Position numbers and translations under genes: made by a program
NCBI GenBank assembly: GCA_030686995.1
Contig: CM060693.1
Location: 111,440,228-111,504,227 of the forward strand
Source of the DNA: Artemisia argyi
Lineage: Eukaryota; Streptophyta; Magnoliopsida; Asterales; Asteraceae
DNA length: 64,000 nucleotides
Direction: 5' to 3'
The notes under the pieces: generated by a model
What the model was told of the DNA's origin: nothing
The model's input: only the letters and a program-made list of their open reading frames with translations
Database searches by the model: none
Shown here: one piece after another, positions 1-10,706 of the stretch
Numbering within the stretch: the first letter of the stretch is position 1
Layout: every line of letters begins with the position of its first letter

Positions 1-136
1 ACATGGTAATCTACTTCTTAGGATTAGTAACGAAGTATGTTTACGTTCCAACATAAGCCTTAACAATTAACATATACTTTTATCTTTCTTTATATTTATT
101 TTGGTCCTTGTGTATTGTTGATGTATTTAGGTGAAA

Positions 137-1334
137 ATGCCCAAAGCAACTACCAAAGATCTTTCTCACACTAAAAACTACATTCCTAAAGTTTCCCAAC
201 TCCCTACCACATCTCCTTCCATTGGACTTATCTATCGTCAAATTGAAGATAGAAATGTTCATGAGGGACGTGTAGTAGATCTTGCTTTTGCTCAATCCGA
301 GTAGATAAATCGCTTGTTTTCAAGCATCAACTTCAATTGTCTTTATGAAATTAATGAACCTATCATTCCTCGCTTCATAATGGATTTCTATAGCCAAGTC
401 ACCGTCCAAACCAATGATCTTGGTTTCATCACCATCTCTTTCATGATTCAAAATGAATTTATCACCCTAACTCTCGAACAATTTGGTCATATCCTCCAAA
501 TTCCATTTAGAGGTCAAGCCGTTTTCTCAAACGAGTGGGACCTCGAATCTCTTAATCGCTATCGACCAACCTTCGGTCCCTATCTCGACGAAATTCCTCA
601 TCCCGACGAAATTCGTCAAGTCCTTGGTATAGATCGCCACCACAAGTCGAAAAATAAAATCCAAAAACGTTCAAATCTCTCCATACCAACTTCTCCTCAA
701 AGAATTAAGCCCTCACATGAAGCGTTGGGAAGAACTCATTCGTGAGAATGCGTTTGGTACTGGAGGTCACCGGGACCATCTCCCGGCTAGCCTTACTCAC
801 ATGTTGTATTGTATAGCTGTCGAAAAGCCGTACAATTTGGCCTACTTCTTTATCAAACGGATTGAGTGTGCTAGAAAAACTCCCAAAGCCAACCTTCCAT
901 ATGGAATGTTCCTTACTCGTATCTATCGTCATGTTATCGAGTACTACCCTGATCTTGACAATAGTATCTATGAGTCCATCTACCCCACTCTACGTCCTCT
1001 CGCTCTAAAACAAGCTCGACGAACTTGAAGTGACAAGGGTAAACCTCGTCGTCATAGCTTTCATGGATCATCCTCAAGGCAAGACGATGATGATGAGGAG
1101 GAAAACATCCATGATGCTAGTACCCCTTCGTTTTCTGAGTTCGTTGACAATTTAGAGGATCTTGACTATCCCGAGTATTCTACCCCATCTCCTAGTGATC
1201 AAAACGAAGAAGTGCTTCATGAACGAACTACCGAAATGCTTAGAAGACAAAAGAGCTTGCATGAAGAAGTTAGAGGTGGCTTCAAGTCTATCGGAAAAAC
1301 TTTGAAGGGCATCTTCGGGAAGAAAAAGAAATAA
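137..1334 (+). pseudogene. Broken plant-retrotransposon ORF (putative plant transposon protein family)
   Basis: An original frame of about 400 codons from the ATG at 137 to the TAA at 1332-1334. It is broken by an in-frame TAG at 302-304, a one-base shift in the A-rich stretch near 661-670 (the frame moves from that of 314 to that of 717), and an in-frame TGA at 1026-1028. The middle (IPRFIMDFYSQV, ITLTLEQFGHILQIPF) and the LTHMLYCIAVEKPYNLAYF block resemble a domain common in Asteraceae copia elements and annotated as a putative plant transposon protein. The C-terminus is acidic (DDDDEE) and then basic, ending GKKKK. Its biochemical role is not known to me. It lies upstream of a second non-pol ORF and both are probably downstream of pol in the intact element. 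Confidence 0.7.
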
Positions 1335-1938
1335 TGTGCTAGGATTATGTTTGTTAAACAATATTTAATTTTTATGTCTTGTGTGCTATTTGTCCGAAAT
1401 TTATTCGGAGGTACTTGTTATTTGAATATTTGTTTAGGATGCTAACTTGATGGTTTTTATACTTTTTAATGCATGCTTCTATTAAACTATATATATATAT
1501 GTTTGCATGATTAGTTAATTTTTAAATAACTATATGACATGTATGCTTTCTAATAGACCAAAACAAATGTGAAATGTCCAAATAGAGCTTGCTGCAAATA
1601 CAAAACAGAACATAACATTTTTCCAGAAAATTTTTGAAAATTTTGGTTTCTGGGTCGTCAGATGGGCGGCCCCCTTAAATCATAAAGGGCGGCCCCCTTA
1701 AAATTAAGGGGACCGGCCTCCATTTAAGGGGACCGGCCATCTGGAACAGTTTTTACACTGTTTTCTTTTGCATCTTGTGATCCCTTTTGCTAGTCCCAGC
1801 TACCATTTCCCTTAAAAACTAAACTGATTTTGGAATATAACATTGCAATTTCAAATTAATTCCACTTCTAAACATGTTTTCCCACTATATAATCTCCATG
1901 CATGTTTAATTCACATTCCATCATCCTCAAACATCATC
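1335..1938. other. Non-coding spacer between the two extra copia ORFs
   Basis: AT-rich stretch without a credible ORF. It holds a GC-rich palindrome cluster (1664-1738) and a TATA-like word, CTATATAAT, near 1884, about 55 bp ahead of the ATG of the next ORF. Confidence 0.6.
1664..1738. promoter_or_regulatory. GC-rich palindrome cluster, internal copy
   Basis: Two copies of GGGCGGCCCCCTTAA followed by two copies of the opposite-facing TTAAGGGGACCGGCC. The same four-unit head-to-head arrangement occurs in the U3 part of the 3' LTR at 3369-3442. Repeated GC-rich palindromes are a known feature of Sirevirus LTRs. Finding one in the internal region ahead of an ORF suggests, as an inference, a second promoter. 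Confidence 0.6.
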
Positions 1939-2544
1939 ATGTCATCACCAAGAACCACCTATTCAAACAATGCCAAGAAACAAAAACTTGTCATCATTCC
2001 ACCCAAACAACTCTTCATTGATCTTACAAATGAAGACAACACCACTCCATCTCCACCACCTCATTGTTCATCTCCTAGTGCACCAAATGCACCCTCAAAA
2101 ACACCTTCAACAAATGGAAACTCCACTTCCTCCATACCATCCACTTCATCCATAAATGACTACATCAACACCCACTTATCTCCTCCAACAATTGATCAAC
2201 CATCACAACCTACCAATGAGAACACATCTCTTGCACTCACTCTCTCATTATCACCATTAACACCTCTTGATGCACATTTCTCATCATCTCCTATCAATCC
2301 ACCAACCTATAACCCTGTCCCATGGAGCTTACTTGAAGCTCATGGAGACACTTGCCTTTGTTGCATTCACAACCGAACAATTGTGTTCGGATTAAGAGAT
2401 GAGATCCAATACATGTTTTCTCATATTGAAAACATGTTGCATCAACCACCAACAACAAACACAACACCCCCACCACCATCAACAAACACACCTCCACCAT
2501 CACCATCACCATCTCCATGTTCACCATCCATTCCTCCTAATTAA
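1939..2544 (+). CDS. Pro/Ser/Thr-rich extra ORF of Sirevirus-like copia
   Basis: About 201 residues and uninterrupted. I chose the ATG at 1939 over the in-frame start at 1843 because the N-terminus MSSPRTTY.. with a following FIDLTNED block is what I recall for Asteraceae relatives, and because a TATA-like word lies between the two starts. The layout is a basic head, a long low-complexity P/S/T region, a compact block near residues 134-185 containing PWSLLEAHGD, CLCC and FGLRDEIQYMFSHIE, and a Pro/Thr-rich tail. No catalytic motif is visible. The compact block is the only part likely to fold. It occupies the env-like position, but no signal peptide or membrane segment is visible. Confidence 0.6.
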   Translation: MSSPRTTYSNNAKKQKLVIIPPKQLFIDLTNEDNTTPSPPPHCSSPSAPNAPSKTPSTNGNSTSSIPSTSSINDYINTHLSPPTIDQPSQPTNENTSLALTLSLSPLTPLDAHFSSSPINPPTYNPVPWSLLEAHGDTCLCCIHNRTIVFGLRDEIQYMFSHIENMLHQPPTTNTTPPPPSTNTPPPSPSPSPCSPSIPPN

Positions 2545-2816
2545 ACATGTTTGGTGTTTCACAAATAAAATTGTGTTAAACCCTTTTGGATGGCAAGCTC
2601 TAGAGAGGACTCTCATGTTTGAGACTTGGTCTTTTATTTTTATGTTGATCCTAAGCCTTTAAGGCTTTTGTTATGCTTGATGTATCTTTCTTTTATATTA
2701 TTAATATTATGGTTATGTTTAGTTTTTACTCTTGCATGCTATATACATATATATGTTGCTTGCCACTAAATATTTTTGCAAGATATCCATATCTCGATTC
2801 CTTTTGGCCTCAAAAC

Positions 2817-2978
2817 GAGGGGGAGTATACTTCAAGGGGGAGATTCCATCAACATGGAATAACCTTTTTGATGCTAACAAAAAGGGGGAGAAGTGATATA
2901 AACTCAAAATAATACTTGAATATATACTAATTTTCGATTAATGAGTTTAAATTTTGTAATCATCAAAAAGGGGGAGAT
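2817..2978 (+). promoter_or_regulatory. Multiple polypurine tracts before copia 3' LTR
   Basis: Four purine runs with the core GGGGGAG occur at about 2817-2825, 2833-2843, 2878-2892 and 2965-2977; the last abuts the LTR start. Polypurine tracts prime plus-strand DNA synthesis. Multiplication of the tract is described for Sireviruses and is seen directly here. Confidence 0.8.
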
Positions 2979-3368
2979 TGTTGACATAAATAATGTGTGA
3001 AAACGTTATTCATATCTTTCGATATATCTCTATATTTTGACGATCACAAAATGTAAAATCGTCAATCGTATAATTACTACATAAACAAGTATTAAGCTAG
3101 TTTATATCACTATATCCAACTTAATCACTTAAGGTATGGATAAACAAGTGCTTAATACATCTCATGATCAAAGGGGTAGTTAATTAATTAATACAAAGTT
3201 TATTTAATCATATAAACATATTATATATTTTTGAAAAACACTTTGGTAATAAAGAAAAATGTTTTAATCATATTAAATATATGATTTCAAATATTTAACC
3301 AAAATCAGTTTGTTTTTCACCAAATAAACTTTCCCCACTAAAAGACAACTTTTCTGGCCGTTACAGTT

Positions 3369-3486
3369 GGGCGGCCCCCTTAATTATAAGGGGCAGTCCC
3401 CTTAATTTTAAGGGGGCCGGCCATGATTTAAGGGGACCGGCCAGGCTCCCCTGTCAGAAACTGTCAGAACTCTTCTCCTATAAATA
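3369..3486 (+). promoter_or_regulatory. Copia LTR promoter: palindrome cluster plus TATA box
   Basis: GGGCGGCCCCCTTAA-type units face TTAAGGGG(A/G)CCGGCC-type units at 3369-3442, followed by TATAAATA at 3479. The order (upstream palindromes, TATA, transcribed leader) fits an LTR promoter. Confidence 0.6.
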
Positions 3487-3697
3487 CCACCTTAATTCTG
3501 GAATTTTTACCCACCTTTTGCACAAAATTTTCAGATCTATAACTCTCTAAACATTCTCTAAAACCCTTTGATCATTAGTATATTAATTCTTGTTTCAAGT
3601 GATTCAATCTCTAATCATCCATTCTCATCCAAAGTGCAAAAGAAGAACACTCTCTCTACAACCAAGCTCAAGAAGTGTTGAAGAATAGTTGTGCATA

Positions 3698-3699
<2 letters not shown>

Positions 3700-3779
<80 letters not shown>
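3700..3779. repeat. (AT)n microsatellite in copia LTR
   Basis: About 40 AT units. The Ile/Tyr repeats read across it on either strand are artefacts. Confidence 0.95.
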
Positions 3780-3782
<3 letters not shown>

Positions 3783-4324
3783 TTTGTGAATATTGTGTTG
3801 TGCTTGTGATTAGTTGTGTAGATAATAGAAGTTGATAAGTAGTGAAGTAGGATAGTTGTGAAGATAGGTGTGAAATAGAAGATTGGTGTGTAGAAGATAG
3901 TTGTGAAGAAGATTGGTGTGTAGTATATTGGTGTGAAGAAGTTGTGTAGAAGGTGTGATCAAGTTGTAAAGTTGTGTGGTGTGTAAATTGGTGTGTAAGG
4001 TTTTCTCCGCCAAAAGGGAGTTTGTTGACATAGTGAAGAAAACTCTCGAGTAGGTGACTCGGGGAGTGGAGTAGGAACAAGGAAGGTGTCCTTGTAGCCG
4101 AACCACTATAAATCCTTGTGTTGTGGTTTGATCTTTCTAACTCTTCTCATTACTTATTTATTTACCTTCACTATATTAGTTTTGTTAGTTAGTTACCATA
4201 CAATTGTTCATATAGTGCAAGTATTGAATTCACATAAACTAGAATCGAAGTTTTTAAAACAAACTTGTGTTTATAAATTTAAAAGGACGTAAAACTATTC
4301 AACCCCCCATTCTAGTTTTCCACA

Positions 4325-4484
4325 AAAGTCTCAATTGATAAATCGTGAGTGGATGCAGCATGCATACCGGACAATGGGAATCTTGGGTTAAAAACAGTTA
4401 GGGAAGGCTTGAATTGTTTCTTTGCATGGCCAAAGGATCAAGTTATTCTTGCTGATCATGAGGAGGTACATACATGTGTTTTTT

Positions 4485-4580
<96 letters not shown>

Positions 4581-4782
4581 CTTCATATTAAATTCAATGT
4601 TTGATACAAGCGTCTTTTGTTTACTACAGGTTACACCACCAACTACGAAACCAAAAGTTAGTGAACCGATTCCTGGACCAAAACTACAATCGAAGCGCAT
4701 AAGTTATGTCTCTAGTGCAGAAGTGCAAAAGCATGCTAGGGGTCCGGGGAAGATTCAAAAGGTTTTCACTTATAGTAGTTGA
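4325..4782 (+). pseudogene. CACTA transposon gene, last two exons, 5' end removed by copia insertion
   Basis: Exon A (4325-4465) contains GLKTVREGLNCFFAWPKDQV, matching the '..VRE..G.FVAWPKDLV' block near the C-terminus of plant En/Spm TNP2-type proteins. A GT donor at 4466 and an AG acceptor at 4628-4629 define a phase-0 intron that is mostly an (AT)n tract. Exon B (4630-4782) reads VTPPTTKPKVSEP.. and ends at a TGA. An in-frame TGA at 4346-4348 just inside the truncated end shows the copy is dead even without the insertion. Confidence 0.7.
4488..4576. repeat. (AT)n microsatellite within CACTA intron
   Basis: About 44 AT units filling over half of the inferred 164-bp intron. Confidence 0.95.
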
Positions 4783-4911
4783 CAATTTCATTACATGCCA
4801 CATTAAAATTCTATATATATTTTGTTCATTTATATACATTTGAATTGTATGGAATTTGAAATTGCTTTTTGTTTTTAATTACGTTTTATTTATATACTAG
4901 CAGTTTTATTT

Positions 4912-4951
4912 CTCTGATCCAGCAGTAGTAACTCTGATCCAGCAGTAGTAA
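4912..4951. repeat. 20-bp direct duplication
   Basis: CTCTGATCCAGCAGTAGTAA is present twice head to tail in the 3' untranslated part of the CACTA gene. Confidence 0.85.
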
Positions 4952-5103
4952 CTTAGTACTAGCAATACTAACATCATTGGTCACTCTTTTCTTTAATTCG
5001 ATGTGTGACTAAATATTACCAAATGTCACACGAATTAACAATTCATGTGACCATTGGATTAACATTAGTCACACAGAATACACATGTCTGCATTTTAAAC
5101 AAC

Positions 5104-6180
5104 ATATGGTCACACTTATTAACACTTTTCGCCACTGTTTGCTTAATTGTATGTGACTAAATACCCAAAAAAAACATGCGTTGTGTGACTAAATATTACA
5201 AAAGGCCACACAAACATAAAATTCATGTGGCCATTGGATTATCAATAGTCACACAAAATACACATTTCTTTATTTTAAATAGCTTATGGTCACACTTATT
5301 AACGATTTTGGCCACTGTTTGCTTAATTGTATGTGACTAAATACCCAAAAAAAACATGGTTTGTGTGACTAAATATTACAAAAGACCACGCAAACATAAA
5401 CTTCATGTGGCCATTGGATGATCAATAGTCACACAAAATACACTTTTCTTCATTTTAAACAGCTTATGGTCACACTTATTAACGCTTTTGGCCACTGTTT
5501 GCTTAATGGTATGTGACTAAATACCCAAAAGAAACATGCTTTATGTGACTAAATATTACAAAAGCACGCAAACATAAACTTCATGTGGCCATTGAATGAT
5601 CAATAGTCACACAAAATACACATTTCTTCACTTTAAACAGCATATGGTTACACTTATTCACACTTTTGGCCACTGTTTGCTTAATGGTATGTGACTAAAT
5701 ACCCAAAACAAACATGCGTTGTGTGACTAAATATTACAAAAGGCCATGCAAACATAAACTTCATGTGGCCATTGGATGATCAAGAGTCACACAAAATACA
5801 CATTTCTTCACTTTAAACAACATATGGTCACACTTATTCACACTTTAGGCCACTGTTTGCTTAATGGTATGTGACTAAATACCTAAAACAAACATGCTTT
5901 GTGTGACTAAATATTACAAAAGGCCACGCAAACATAAACTTCATGTGGCCATTGGATGATCAATAGTCACACAAAATACACATTTCATCACTTTAAACAG
6001 CATATGGTCACACTTATTCACACTTTTGGCCACTTTGTGCTAAATTGTGTGTGACTAACTCTAATAAAATAACACCCATTGTGTGACTGAATCATCACAA
6101 ACGTCACATTTATTCTATATTCATGTGGCCATTGGATTATCAATAGTCACACAAAATACACATTTACTTGAATATATCAT
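5104..6180. repeat. CACTA subterminal tandem repeats, about 180-bp unit
   Basis: Units begin TATGGTCACAC (or TATGGTTACAC) at 5104, 5284, 5464, 5642, 5822 and 6002, so the period is 178-180 bp, with a partial unit before (about 4985-5103). Each contains several GTGTGACT / AGTCACAC words in both orientations plus GTGGCCATTGGAT. Short repeated motifs in both orientations near the ends are the usual transposase-binding sites of CACTA elements. The array decays toward the terminus (6180-6497) but the GTCACAC words persist. Confidence 0.85.
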
Positions 6181-6474
6181 CTCAAATGTCACATATATTA
6201 TACATTTATGTGGCCAAAGGACGAACAATAGTCACTCTCCAAAAACATTCGTGTGACTATAAGGTGTTTACGGTCACTGATAATGACTAATCCAATAAAA
6301 CTTGTGCCTAATTTGTCACACATATTCGGGGTTTTGGTCACTCTTTTTTGATGGAAAAGGCCACAAACTCAACAATGTGACCATATGCCACCTACGGTGG
6401 TGGAACCTTTTGTCACACATGACGAAAAAAATGTGCGTGACTATATGCATATCGTCACACATTTTTGGCGTGAC

Positions 6475-6497
6475 CAATAGCACTTTTTGTACCAGTG
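6475..6497 (-). repeat. CACTA terminal inverted repeat (right end)
   Basis: Read from the right: CACTGGTACAAAAAGTGCTA. The 3-bp target duplication would be AAC (6498-6500); its partner is off-window. Confidence 0.75.
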
Positions 6498-6866
6498 AAC
6501 CCACCCAAATGTGCAACCAAATCGCCTTAGCCTTCCGTGTATGCATTCATCTTTAGTGCATTATTGTTACATGTTTAAACCCTTAGTTAATTATCTAATT
6601 GATTACATGGTTGCTAAGTCGATCATATCTTGTATATATTGTTTTGGGACGATTGGGACTCATGAGTAAAGTACTTGTGTTATGGAGTAATGGGAAAGAA
6701 CATCATATATTACCCCCATATGTGCATTAATCTTAAAAAGTACTCAAAGTGTTTTGATTATCTTGATTCGAGTCATTAGATTAGTTTATTGTAAGGTATG
6801 TAAAAATTCAAGTGTAAGGGATACATTCCCTATGATGTATTATTTTGGATGGTAGGGTAAGAGTAT

Positions 6867-6910
6867 GCAAAAAAAAATAATAAAAAAATAATAATAATAA
6901 TAATAATAAC

Positions 6911-7001
<91 letters not shown>

Positions 7002-7040
7002 CCAAAAATCAAGAAAAAGAAAAAAAATAGAAAAAGAAAA
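6867..7040. repeat. A-rich / (TAA)n microsatellite in family N copy A
   Basis: A-run, then more than 35 TAA/ATA units, then an A/G-rich tail. At the same position other copies carry (AT)n (28060-28154) or a pure A run (59805-59842). Confidence 0.95.
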
Positions 7041-7600
7041 GAGAAAAACGTACGGACTACCATCCAGTTTCAATCTATGTTTGTTTTATGTTTTTGTTAT
7101 TTTTGATTTATTAGCTTAAGTCGAGTCGAGTCTTGGCTTAGCAACACGATATTGTACATGTAATTAACCAAGATGATTAACTCGCCACCAGTAAATATTG
7201 CCTTTATCCAACAAAACCGTGTTTTTTCATATCCCTACACCTAACGTTATAACCCTTTAAAAGACCTCTTTGATAGTTTATCCTAGGTGCTTACGCCAAG
7301 TAGTGGAGGTTTGATCCTTTCCCAAGCCTATGGTAATCTATTTTGCTATGACAAGTAGTAAGAGATGTTTTCCATTTCCATATTATTATATATACTTTAT
7401 TACACCCGAGAGATGTGAGTATCTAAACACTATTTGTGAGGTGCTAGTGTATGACCTCTGTGCTTGTCTTTGGTCTTTAGTGGAACGATTATTTGTTGTG
7501 ATTAATTTTATATTAGTGTTAAATGACCCCTAATTTGTATTTTGATTAGAATAAAAGCGCATTTGCTTGAGGACAAGCAAATCTCAAGTGTAAGGGTATT

Positions 7601-9025
7601 TGATGAGGCAAAAAGTGTGCCGCTTTTAAGGGGTCATGTAAGCCCGAATTCGGGATTATTTGATCAAATGTTGCCCTAAATCGTTCCTTTTGTAATTTTA
7701 GGTACTTTTGGAGAGAAATCTGGAAAATGAAGCATTTTGGACGTTTTTGGAGCATAAAAGTGAAGAAAACGGCAAAGTCTCAATTTTCCTTGCTGGGAAC
7801 AGTACCTGATGGCATCAAGACTCTCCACATGACGGCGTCAAGGGTTACAAAAGAGGTGGAAGTAGAAAATATACGTGACGATCCAGAGAGTTTTTAAGCC
7901 TTGGACCGGACGGCGTTACCCAAGGCCGTCAAGGTCCAAACATTAGTGACGGTCCAGAGTATTTCTACACATGACGGCGTCATAAACAGATCTAGGCAAT
8001 ACGATTTTATTATGGCGGCGAGTTGACGGAGTCACGATCTAATACATGACGCCGCCACGATGTGTAATCTATATATTGTTTTCCAAATTTCATTCATTAG
8101 TGTGCAACTTTGAGGGAATAAACCATAATCCGAATTTTATCAGCTTTTCAAGGGTTTCAACCCCTTGAATCTTTCATGTTCAATAAAAGATAAGTATTCC
8201 TTCAAATCATTCAATATGTCTATGTGTTGTTTGATTATATCTTACGCTTGTCTTCTATTTAACATGCTAGGCTAGATTTCTCTTGTGTTTGCTTAGATGT
8301 ATTGAAACCTAGATGTTGATTATGGGTTGATTGTTTGTTTATAATTGTTACGAATGATTGTATTCGATGTTAGGGTTAAGAAAACTGGGAGACTTCCATT
8401 GGTAACTTGCTTGAACGTCTTAAGAAACATGATCAGAGGTGTACACTGATTTTTGGTTGTATTTAATGTGTAGGAGAATTTTAATGATCCCATGTTAGCA
8501 GCTTCTAACGGCTCGACATAGGAGTGAAGTAGGATCCTATAGAGTTAGGGAATATTGTACACGGCCCTACAACTAGTATTAAGGAATATGACCCGTCATC
8601 CATGCAATTGTAACAAATTAATCAACCTGTAAAAGATATAAGTAAACACAACTTTCCTCATTATTGTTTCCACCACATTAGTATAATAGTTTTATTTTCA
8701 TCTCTGTTATTTTATTTTGATTGCATTAGTAGTTAATTGGGTTAGTTGGCTAGCAACTAATTCCGCCCACTCCTTCAAAACCCAAGATTTTTACTTGCTT
8801 TTATAAAATATAAAAATACAAAAAGAATCATCCCTCACCTCTAGACCTAGTTTAGGAGGCTTTCTAATCCTAGTGACACTATTCCTGAGTTGAACGATCA
8901 ATCCCCCGGTACTTGTCACTATACTATTCTACAACGATCAGGTACACTGCCTGGTGGGGGTTGTAAGCTTCTCGAGATCCCTTGAGAGGTAAAACCTGTT
9001 GCGAGTGTGCGATCCCCATGTATCA
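7601..9025 (+). repeat. 3' LTR of family-N copy A
   Basis: Starts TGATGAGGC after the polypurine-like CAAGTGTAAGGGTATT and ends ..CATGTATCA. It is 1425 bp, close to the 1405/1406 bp of the complete element. Internal landmarks are a TGACG palindrome array (7808-8057) and a TATATATT box near 8070. Confidence 0.85.
7808..8075 (+). promoter_or_regulatory. TGACG(G/C)CGTCA palindrome array and TATA, copy A
   Basis: Exact TGACGGCGTCA at 7830-7840 and 7972-7982. Variants are TGACGGAGTCA (8024), TGACGCCGCCA (8047), GATGGCATCA (7808) and half-sites such as GTGACGATCC (7875). They end just before the TATA-like TATATATT. TGACG is the core of plant as-1/TGA-type bZIP sites; binding here is inferred. Confidence 0.55.
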
Positions 9026-9939
9026 TTATTTCCGACCGAGACACCCGTTTCACGTCTAACTTTTGGCAATCTTTACAGAAAGCCTTGGGAACTATGTTAG
9101 ATATGAGTACCACTTACCATCCACAGACTGATGGTCAAAGTGAAAGGACTATTCAGACCATAGAGGACATGCTTCGGGCATGTGTGATTGATTTTAGGAA
9201 AGGCTGGGATAAGCACCTACCGTTAGTAGAATTCTCGTATAATAGTAGTTATCACGCTAGTATTAAGGACGCACCGTTTGAAGCACTTTATGGAAGAAAG
9301 TGTCGATCACCAGTTTGTTGGGCTGAGATTGGAGATGTACAACTCTCAGGTCCCGAGTTGATTCTTGAAACTACTGAAAAAATAGTAAAGATTAGACAAC
9401 GATTACAAGTCGCCAGGGATCGGCAAAAGAGCTATGCCGATGTGAGAAGAAAACCAAAGGAGTTTCAAGTTAGAGACAGGGTCATGCTAAAGGTATCACC
9501 TTGGAAAGGGATGATTAGGTTTGGAAAGCGTGGGAAGTTAAACCCAAGATACATTGGACCCTTAGAGATCATTGAAAGGATCGGTCTTGTGGCATACAAA
9601 CTTGAACTCCCTGAGGAGTTCAGTAGAGTACACAACACCTTCCACGTATCAAATTTGAAAAAGTGTTTATCGGATGAAACCCTCGTGATTCCGTTGAAGG
9701 AGATCAAAATCGACGATAAGCTGAACTTTGTTGAGGAACCCGTCGAGATTATGGATCGGGAGGTCAAACGACTTAAGTATAGTCGCATTCCCATTGTTAA
9801 GGTCAGATGGAACTCTAATAGAGGACCTGAGTTCACCTGGGAGCGCGAGGATCAAATTCGTTCTAAATACCCAAAACTATTCGATAAGACAACCCCGAGC
9901 ACCAATTCAACTCTGGATTCCGGGACGAATCCAATCTAA
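9026..9939 (+). CDS. Tekay-like chromovirus integrase C-terminal half with chromodomain (truncated)
   Basis: The open frame enters from the preceding LTR. The integrase core is visible from [13 protein letters not shown], with Asp in SDRD and Glu in TDGQSE separated by 35 residues, the D35E spacing of retroviral-type integrases. The first catalytic Asp and the HHCC finger are cut off by the family-N insertion at 9025. It continues through [13 protein letters not shown] and [17 protein letters not shown] blocks to a C-terminal chromodomain (MDREVKRLK.., [15 protein letters not shown]), which targets chromoviruses to chromatin. The stop at 9937-9939 lies 11 bp before the LTR. The surviving part has no nonsense codon, so the element was young when interrupted. 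Confidence 0.85.
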
Positions 9940-10186
9940 TGGGTGGGTACTGTAATACTCCGTAAAATCCTAGGTCATTTATTAATGTTAATTATCGAAA
10001 CTATTTTATTCAAAGCCATTTTTGCGGGCTAATTTAAAATTTTTATATGAGACACCGTTTGTTTGACACCTGATCACTTTGGTCACCATATGTTTATCAC
10101 CTGGTATCACATGAAGTCACTCTTGGATGTCACCTAATGAGGTTAACACCGGTAATTCCCACTTGCGACCCGACACCTTGTTATGG

Positions 10187-10309
<123 letters not shown>

Positions 10310-10667
10310 TATTACGAAAATTACTATTAGACTATGTATATATATAAGTATATATATACGTATAATCAACACCGTTTATGTTTTCATGGATTACACGAAT
10401 CAACACCGACACTGACACCGATACCGAAAATAAAGTTACGAGAGCGCTAGTCACCGACACTTCATTAATGTTTTGGGCCTATGACTTTCCTAAGCCCGCT
10501 AGATTTCTTTTCTTTTCTAGTTGGGCTGTGTACCACTTTAAACCCAAGATTTCTCTTTTCTTTTGCTTTCATGCTGGGCCGAACACAAACCACAAGCCCA
10601 AAAACTAAATTTTGTTTATTTGTTTTTCTATGTGGGCCGAATGTTTCCCATGCCCATATGGCTGTTT

Positions 10668-10669
<2 letters not shown>

Positions 10670-10705
<36 letters not shown>
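10670..10705. repeat. Poly-T run (36 bases)
   Basis: Uninterrupted T run inside the Tekay-like LTR. The run length may be affected by sequencing error. Confidence 0.9.

Positions 10706-10706
<1 letters not shown>

Larger units (their letters stand above)
1..4324 (+). mobile_element. Sirevirus-like Ty1/copia retrotransposon, 3' part
   Basis: Visible are two ORFs that lie where Sireviruses carry extra (env-like) genes downstream of pol, then a series of purine tracts, then a complete 3' LTR. Pol and the 5' LTR lie left of the window. Repeated GGGGGAG purine tracts before the 3' LTR and GC-rich palindromes in the LTR are known Sirevirus (SIRE/Maximus) hallmarks, which is the basis for the lineage call. 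The element sits inside a CACTA transposase gene: the transposase frame resumes directly after the LTR end. The target duplication cannot be checked because the other edge is off-window. Confidence 0.8.
2979..4324 (+). repeat. 3' LTR of Sirevirus-like copia
   Basis: Starts TGTTGACATAAA right after the last polypurine tract and ends ..TTTTCCACA (the last CA could be 4322 or 4324). U3 holds the GC-rich palindromes (3369-3442) and a TATA box, TATAAATA, at 3479-3486, 37 bp further on. R/U5 holds an (AT)n tract (3700-3779), then a GT/purine-rich stretch of degenerate GAAGATTGGTGTGTAG-like words (3780-4020). The length of about 1.35 kb is usual for Sireviruses. Confidence 0.8.
4325..6497 (+). mobile_element. 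CACTA (En/Spm) DNA transposon, 3' part
   Basis: The last exons of a CACTA-type transposase-region gene are followed by about 1.4 kb of subterminal tandem repeats. The terminus ..TTTTTGTACCAGTG at 6497 reads CACTGGTACAAAAA on the other strand, a typical CACTA end. The flank just after it (AACCCACC..) matches the interior of a family-N element, so the CACTA is inserted there. The left end is beyond the window. Confidence 0.82.
6498..9025 (+). mobile_element. Family-N non-autonomous LTR retrotransposon, 3' part (copy A)
   Basis: 6498-7600 matches the 3' internal region of the complete element at 55364-61815 (compare 59440-60410), and 7601-9025 is its LTR. It ends inside a Tekay-like integrase frame, which resumes at 9026. 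The 5' part lies beyond the CACTA insertion and off-window. No coding sequence survives in this portion. Confidence 0.85.

Noticed and set aside
80..295. Minus-strand 71-aa frame
   Set aside because: Shadow of the broken plus-strand retroelement ORF.
4443..4700. Ile/Tyr-repeat proteins read across (AT)n tracts here and at 3625-4080, 10127-10415, 27953-28256
   Set aside because: Pure microsatellite translation; no conserved flanking domain and readable in several frames on both strands.
5104..6180. CRISPR-like or satellite array
   Set aside because: Contiguous 180-bp units without spacers, bounded by a CACTA terminus; plant context.
6808..7073. Poly-Leu, poly-Ile and poly-Tyr frames
   Set aside because: Translations of the (TAA)n microsatellite in a retroelement interior.
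9465..9836. Minus-strand 123-aa frame
   Set aside because: Shadow of the integrase/chromodomain frame on the plus strand.
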